From contig JAEZED010000134.1 in NCBI GenBank assembly GCA_023417885.1, positions 1-7,627 on the forward strand: a stretch of 7,627 nt of DNA, in the 5' to 3' direction. How positions within the stretch are numbered: the first letter of the stretch is position 1; each line of letters opens with the position of its first letter. Position numbers and translations under genes: made by a program. The DNA is from Planctomycetota bacterium (GTDB taxonomy: Bacteria > Planctomycetota > Phycisphaerae > Tepidisphaerales > Tepidisphaeraceae). Shown one piece after another: positions 4,115-7,627 of this stretch. The notes beneath the pieces were generated by a model. The model worked only from the letters and a program-made list of their open reading frames with translations, did not search any database and had not been told where the DNA came from.

Positions 4115-5017
4115 GTGCCTGAGCTGCCGGACGTCGAGCTTTACCTCTTCTCGCTCAGGCGGGTGGTCGTGGGTCATCAGCTGACGCGCGTGCTCATCAA
4201 GAGCCCGTTCCTGCTGCGCACCTTCGACCCCCCGCCGGACGCAGCGGTCGGGCGGACGCTGGCGGGCGTTGCGCGCATCGGCAAGCGCATCATCCTCGAC
4301 TTCGGCGACGAGCTCTACTTCGTCCTGCACCTCATGATCGCCGGGCGGCTGCGGTGGACGGAGAAGATCAATGCCGCCCCGCCGGGCAAGGTTGGCCTCG
4401 CCGCCTTCGCCTTCGACAACGGCACGCTCCTGCTGGTCGAGTCGGCCTCGCAGAAGCGGGCGTCGCTCCACGTCGTGCGCGGGCGCGGGGAGCTGGCGCA
4501 GTTCGACCGCGGCGGGCTCGACGTCATGACGAGCGACATCGACGCCGTTCACCAGCGCCTTGCTGCCAGCGGGCGGACGCTCAAGCGCGCCCTGACGGAC
4601 CCGGCGATCCTCGACGGCATCGGCAACGCCTGGAGCGACGAGATCCTCCATGCCGCGCGCCTCTCGCCCTTCAAGCGAACGCGCGACCTCTCGCGCGATG
4701 AGACCCAGCGCCTGGTCGAGTCGGCGGTCGCCCTGCTGCGGCGCAGCACCGAGCGCCTGGAGCAGCAGTTCGCGGCGAAGTTTCCCGGACCGGGCGACGT
4801 CACCGCGTTTCGACCGGAGTTTGCGGTGCATGGCAAGTTCGGCCAGCCGTGCCCCGCCTGCGGCACCGCCGTCCAGCGCGTGCGGTTCGCGGAGAACGAA
4901 ATGAACTACTGCCCGCGCTGCCAGACGGGCGGGCGCGTCCTCGCCGACCGCTCCCTCTCCCGCCTCCTGCGCGACGATTGGCCGAAGACGGTCGAGGAAC
5001 TCGAGAACGGCAACTAG
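4115..5017 (+). CDS. Fpg/Nei-family DNA glycosylase (formamidopyrimidine-DNA glycosylase-like)
   Basis: This 300-residue base-excision repair enzyme would remove oxidised bases and cut the DNA backbone as an AP lyase. The GTG start at 4115 places Pro2 right after the initiator, essential because Pro2 is the catalytic nucleophile; the N terminus reads PELPDVELY, with Glu3 also conserved. Longer upstream frames would bury Pro2 and are encoded by repeats. K57 (IGKRIIL) and LHLMIAGRLRW (71-81) match the N-terminal beta-sandwich motifs. The helix-two-turn-helix is clear at about 160-185 (LTDPAILDGIGNAWSDEIL, with N171). A C-terminal zinc finger uses C246, C249, C266 and C269. Family members usually end just after this finger, but here about 30 residues follow (TGGRVLADRSLSRLLRDDWP and a short tail). 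The LGPEPL-type linker of canonical Fpg is absent (GGLDVM instead). Fpg versus Nei specificity is therefore uncertain, so no symbol is assigned. Confidence 0.93.
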   Translation: MPELPDVELYLFSLRRVVVGHQLTRVLIKSPFLLRTFDPPPDAAVGRTLAGVARIGKRIILDFGDELYFVLHLMIAGRLRWTEKINAAPPGKVGLAAFAFDNGTLLLVESASQKRASLHVVRGRGELAQFDRGGLDVMTSDIDAVHQRLAASGRTLKRALTDPAILDGIGNAWSDEILHAARLSPFKRTRDLSRDETQRLVESAVALLRRSTERLEQQFAAKFPGPGDVTAFRPEFAVHGKFGQPCPACGTAVQRVRFAENEMNYCPRCQTGGRVLADRSLSRLLRDDWPKTVEELENGN

Positions 5018-5049
5018 CTCCCATCACCGCGCGGCGAAACGCCCCGCGA

Positions 5050-5055
5050 TAGCAT
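5050..5055 (+). promoter_or_regulatory. Candidate -10 motif (TAGCAT) before the M20 gene
   Basis: TAGCAT fits TANNNT and ends 7 nt before the ATG at 5063, with CACCCGC between and no Shine-Dalgarno sequence. It lies in the 45-nt gap after the glycosylase stop. This suggests a separate leaderless transcript rather than simple read-through, although both could occur. Confidence 0.3.
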
Positions 5056-5062
5056 CACCCGC

Positions 5063-6265
5063 ATGACTTCCCCCGAACGCGAAATGCTCGATTCCATTGC
5101 CGCCCGCGACGCCGACATGCGCGCCCGCCTGCGCGCGTGGGCGGAGGTCAACAGCGGCACGACGAACATCGCCGGCATTTGCCGCATGCGCGAGCTCGCC
5201 GCCGAGGCGCTGCGGCCGCTGGCGGACGACATCGAGACGCGCCCCCTGCCGCCGCGGAAAGTCGTGGACAACCGGGGCGACGTCATCGAGCAGCCGGTTG
5301 GCGAGGCGCTGGTCGCGACGCGGCGGACGAATGCCCCGCGGCGCATCCTGCTCTGCGGGCATCTCGACACCGTCTACGCCGCCGACTCTCTCTTTCAGCA
5401 GGTGCGCGAGGTGGACGCCAACACCTGGAACGGGCCGGGCGTGGCCGACATGAAGGGGGGGATCGTCGTCATGCTCGAAGCGCTGCGGGCGTACGAGGCG
5501 CACGCGGACGCGCCGCTCGGCTGGACGGTCATCCTCAACACCGACGAAGAGGTCGGATCCCCTTCCAGCACGCCGCTGCTGCACGAGCTGGCGCGGGCGC
5601 ACCAGTTCGGCATGGTGTTCGAGCCGGCCCTCGCCGACGGCCGCCTCGCCGGGGCGCGCGCCGGCAGCGCCAACTTCGACCTCGTCATCCGCGGCCGCAG
5701 CGCGCATGTCGGGCGCGAGTATGACAAGGGGCGCAGCGCCATCCACCTTGGCGCGGAGGCCACCAGCCTCCTCGCGGGGCTCAATGCCGCCGAGGGGGTG
5801 ACGATCAACGTCGGGCGCATCGACGGCGGCGGGCCGGTCAACCAGGTGGCGGACGTCGCCGTCGTGCGCATGAACGTGCGGGTGGCCGACAGCGAGAAGC
5901 AGGAGGCGATCGAGAACGACCTGCGCCGGCTGACGGCGGTGCTCAACGCGCGCGAGGGATATTCGGCGGAGCTTCACGGCGCGTTCTTCAGCCCGCCCAA
6001 GCCGCTGGAGGGGGCGACGCAGCGGCTGTTCGAGCGCGTGCGGGAGGCGGGAAGCGAGCTGGGGTTGTCGCTGTCGTGGACGAGCACTGGCGGGGTGTGC
6101 GACGGCAACAAGCTCCAGGCGGTCGGTCTGCCGACGGTGGACACGCTGGGCGTGCGCGGGGGGAACCTGCATTCGCACGAGGAGTTCGTGCTGCTGGATT
6201 CGCTGGTGGAGCGGGCACAGCTCTCTGCGCTGCTGCTGACGAGGCTGGGTGACGTCGAGGGGTGA
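5063..6265 (+). CDS. M20-family zinc hydrolase (carboxypeptidase G2/acyl-amino-acid deacylase-like)
   Basis: This 400-residue M20-family amidohydrolase has the full dinuclear zinc site: H100 and catalytic D102 in GHLDTVY, bridging D129 in GVADMKGG, catalytic E162 and ligand E163 in TDEEVGS, E187 in VFEPAL, and H372 in LHSHEEF. The order matches carboxypeptidase G2 (His, Asp, Glu-Glu, Glu, His). Residues about 200-305 form the lid/dimerisation domain, starting GARAGSANFDLVIRGRSAHVG, with H215 at the position that contacts the partner active site in the family. There is no signal peptide, so it should be cytoplasmic. Family substrates include C-terminal glutamate conjugates, N-acetylornithine, N-acetylcitrulline and N-succinyl-diaminopimelate. 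It lies 128 nt upstream of astA, on the same strand. N-succinylglutamate, the end product of the AST pathway, is chemically similar to these substrates, so a role there is a reasonable inference, not a demonstrated one. Confidence 0.92.
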   Translation: MTSPEREMLDSIAARDADMRARLRAWAEVNSGTTNIAGICRMRELAAEALRPLADDIETRPLPPRKVVDNRGDVIEQPVGEALVATRRTNAPRRILLCGHLDTVYAADSLFQQVREVDANTWNGPGVADMKGGIVVMLEALRAYEAHADAPLGWTVILNTDEEVGSPSSTPLLHELARAHQFGMVFEPALADGRLAGARAGSANFDLVIRGRSAHVGREYDKGRSAIHLGAEATSLLAGLNAAEGVTINVGRIDGGGPVNQVADVAVVRMNVRVADSEKQEAIENDLRRLTAVLNAREGYSAELHGAFFSPPKPLEGATQRLFERVREAGSELGLSLSWTSTGGVCDGNKLQAVGLPTVDTLGVRGGNLHSHEEFVLLDSLVERAQLSALLLTRLGDVEG

Positions 6266-6335
6266 TCCGCATGCCGCGGCGCGGGGGTGCGGTGGGCGAC
6301 GCGTTCGGTTGCGCGCGCGGAATCGGAAAGGTCAG

Positions 6336-6364
6336 TTGAAGTTCGCGCGCTGCGCGGGTACACC
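6336..6364 (+). promoter_or_regulatory. Weak candidate promoter for astA
   Basis: TTGAAG (6336-6341) and TACACC (6359-6364) are separated by 17 nt, 29 nt upstream of the astA ATG. Matches to the sigma-70 consensus are 4 of 6 and 3 of 6. The 128-nt gap after the M20 gene leaves room for an independent promoter. I see no clear terminator in that gap, only a CCGCA/TGCGG stem (6267-6292) with no T-run. Confidence 0.25.
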
Positions 6365-6377
6365 GGGAGGCGTCTTG

Positions 6378-6385
6378 TAAGGAGG
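6378..6385 (+). promoter_or_regulatory. Strong Shine-Dalgarno sequence of astA
   Basis: TAAGGAGG ends 8 nt before the ATG at 6394, an essentially ideal ribosome binding site. It fixes the astA start and rules out the out-of-frame ATG at 6386. It contrasts with the M24-like, M42, glycosylase and M20 genes, which have no recognisable site. Confidence 0.85.
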
Positions 6386-6393
6386 ATGGACGC

Positions 6394-7479
6394 ATGCTCG
6401 TTGTACGCCCCGTGCAGATGAGCGACCTCGAGTCGCTGGCGGAGCTGGTTTCGCTCACCCGCGGCGCGCTCACGACCCTGCCGGTCGATCGCGCGCTGCT
6501 GAGCCGGCGCATCCAGCAGAGCGAGGCGAGCTTTGCCAGCGAATCGGATCGCCCCGGCGGAGAGCTCTACACCTTCGTCCTCGAGGATGCGCGCCGGCCC
6601 GGGCATCTCCTGGGCACCTCGAGCGTGGTCTCCAAGACGGGCGGGTTCGAGCCGTTCTACTGCTACGAGCTGCGCGAGGAGCGCTACCAGAGCGAGGTGA
6701 TGAGCGTCGACAAGCTCGTCCGCAGCCTCCACCTCATCGAGGACCACAATGGCCCCAGCGAGGTCGGCGGCCTCTTCCTGCGCCCCGGCGCCCGGGGCGG
6801 CGGGTATGGGCGGCTTCTCTCCGTGTCGCGATTCCTCTTCATGGCGGCGCGCCCGCAGGCGTTCGAGGACGAGGTCGTCGCCGAGATCCGCGGCGTGACG
6901 GACGAAGCCGGAAACTCCCCCTTCTGGGACGCGGTCGGCCGGCACTTCTTCGGCGTGAGCTTCCCCGAGGCCGACGCCCTTTCGTACAAGGAGAAGCAGG
7001 TCATCGCCGACCTCATGCCCGATCATCCCATCTACGTCGACATGCTCCCCAGCAGCGCGCGCGGCGTCCTGGGCGTGGAGCACGACTTCGCCGCCCCGGC
7101 GCGCCGCCTGCTCGAGAGCGAGGGATTCGAGTTCCGCAACCGCGTCGACATCTTCGATGCCGGCCCCGTTCTCCAGTGCGCCTTCGGCGACATCCGCGCC
7201 ATTCGCGACAGCCAGCGCGCCGAGGTGTCGGCACTCATCGAAGCCGAGGATGAACGCGCCGAAACCCTCGTCTGCAACGAGCGCCTGAAGTTCTGCGCCT
7301 GTCCCGCCGTCGTGCGCGACGGGCCCGGCGGCACCGTCGAGCTCAGCCGCGCCGTCGGCGAGGCGCTGGACATCCGCCCCGGCCAGCCGGTCCGCTTCGT
7401 CCCCATCCGCGCTGACGAAGCCCCGCGCGCCCACGACGTCGAGACCTTTCCCAGCGTTCCGCTGCCGCGGGAGACCTAA
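6394..7479 (+). CDS. astA: Arginine N-succinyltransferase
   Basis: AstA transfers succinyl from succinyl-CoA to the alpha-amino group of L-arginine, the first step of the cytosolic AST (arginine succinyltransferase) pathway that yields glutamate and ammonia. The 361-residue protein aligns by eye with the family from end to end: MLVVRPVQMSDLESLAEL (1-18), GELYTFVLED (56-65), the acyl-CoA-binding GNAT-like segment GLFLRPGARGGGYGRLLSVS (126-145), RGVTDEAGNSPFW (166-178), GRHFF (182-186), LMPDHPIYV (207-215), VDIFDAGP (251-258) and DIRAIRDS (266-273). It is slightly longer than the usual ~340 residues because of a tail of about 20 residues after the conserved LDIRPGQPVR end (325-334). There is one AstA, not the paired AruF/AruG subunits of pseudomonads. 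It is followed after 38 nt by astD, indicating an ast operon that continues beyond the window. Confidence 0.96.
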   Translation: MLVVRPVQMSDLESLAELVSLTRGALTTLPVDRALLSRRIQQSEASFASESDRPGGELYTFVLEDARRPGHLLGTSSVVSKTGGFEPFYCYELREERYQSEVMSVDKLVRSLHLIEDHNGPSEVGGLFLRPGARGGGYGRLLSVSRFLFMAARPQAFEDEVVAEIRGVTDEAGNSPFWDAVGRHFFGVSFPEADALSYKEKQVIADLMPDHPIYVDMLPSSARGVLGVEHDFAAPARRLLESEGFEFRNRVDIFDAGPVLQCAFGDIRAIRDSQRAEVSALIEAEDERAETLVCNERLKFCACPAVVRDGPGGTVELSRAVGEALDIRPGQPVRFVPIRADEAPRAHDVETFPSVPLPRET

Positions 7480-7517
7480 GCCCGTTCGTCCGGCGAATCA
7501 CGGAGGCACAGCGCAGG

Positions 7518-7627
7518 ATGCAGACCAACGGACAACTCATCATCGGCGGCCGCGACGAGCCCGGCACGAACCAGGCCTTCGAGTCGCTCAATCCCTCGAC
7601 CGGCGGGGTCATCTGGCGCGGCGGGGA
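7518..7627 (+). CDS. astD: Succinylglutamate semialdehyde dehydrogenase, N-terminal fragment
   Basis: Only 36 complete codons are present before the window ends. They read MQTNGQLIIGGRDEPGTN and continue through SLNPSTGGVIWRGG. The pattern IxG, about a dozen residues, then S-x-NP-x-TG-x-V-x-W-x-G is the N terminus of AstD, the NAD(P)-dependent aldehyde dehydrogenase that oxidises N-succinylglutamate 5-semialdehyde in the AST pathway. A GGAGG (7502-7506) lies 11 nt before the ATG. Position directly after astA strongly supports AstD over a generic aldehyde dehydrogenase, but the catalytic Cys and Glu lie outside the window. Confidence 0.85.
   Translation, partial: MQTNGQLIIGGRDEPGTNQAFESLNPSTGGVIWRGG

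Noticed and set aside
5024..6178. 384-codon minus-strand frame opposite the M20 gene
   Set aside because: Shadow of the M20 coding frame; rich in Arg, Ala, Val and His with no recognisable domain.
6266..6393. Possible intrinsic terminator between the M20 gene and astA
   Set aside because: Only a weak GC stem without a following T-run, so termination cannot be claimed.
5974..7434. Very long minus-strand open frame (486 codons) opposite astA and the end of the M20 gene
   Set aside because: It is a high-GC shadow. The plus strand carries unmistakable AstA and M20 motifs, and the minus product is a low-complexity Ala/Arg/Glu/Asp-rich sequence.

Overview
The window is GC-rich, roughly two-thirds G+C by eye, tightly coding, and rich in short dispersed repeats. 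Repeat types, divergent enzyme subfamilies and the scarcity of Shine-Dalgarno sites suggest an environmental, possibly uncultured bacterium. Planctomycetota (Phycisphaerae-like) is my best guess, from impression rather than any search. There are no RNA genes, transposases or CRISPR arrays.

Layout. Bases 1-93 hold the minus-strand 5' end of a membrane-anchored or exported protein. It diverges from a plus-strand M24-fold (Xaa-Pro peptidase/creatinase-like) gene at 376-1542, across an intergenic region with a perfect dyad. The M24-like gene ends inside a heptanucleotide tandem array (1531-1593). A small, less GC-biased gene for a signal-anchored acidic protein with a DxDxDG loop follows (1632-2171). 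Bases 2172-2899 carry no confident gene and are dominated by a 21-bp minisatellite whose unit, a multiple of three, keeps several frames open. Next come an M42 aminopeptidase (2900-3919), a long imperfect hairpin built from inverted ACGCAAAGACGCAAAG-type repeats (3921-4096), an Fpg/Nei-family DNA glycosylase (4115-5017) and an M20 carboxypeptidase-G2-like hydrolase (5063-6265). The right end is an arginine catabolic module: astA (6394-7479) and the beginning of astD (7518 onward).

How the genes fit together. AstA succinylates arginine, and AstD oxidises succinylglutamate semialdehyde two steps after AstB. The last step, hydrolysis of N-succinylglutamate, is normally done by the M14 enzyme AstE. 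The M20 hydrolase beside astA belongs to a superfamily that cleaves N-acyl amino acids and glutamate conjugates, so it is a candidate for that step or for feeding arginine into the pathway. This is inference from context. The M42 and M24-like proteins would fit a wider peptide and amino-acid catabolic neighbourhood, and the glycosylase is a housekeeping DNA-repair gene.

Most worth following up: an M24-fold protein lacking most metal ligands, the minisatellite with inverted copies in phase at its edge, the hairpin element behind the M42 gene, TANNNT-like motifs 5-7 nt before several start codons that lack ribosome binding sites (suggesting leaderless transcripts), and the M20-astA-astD order.
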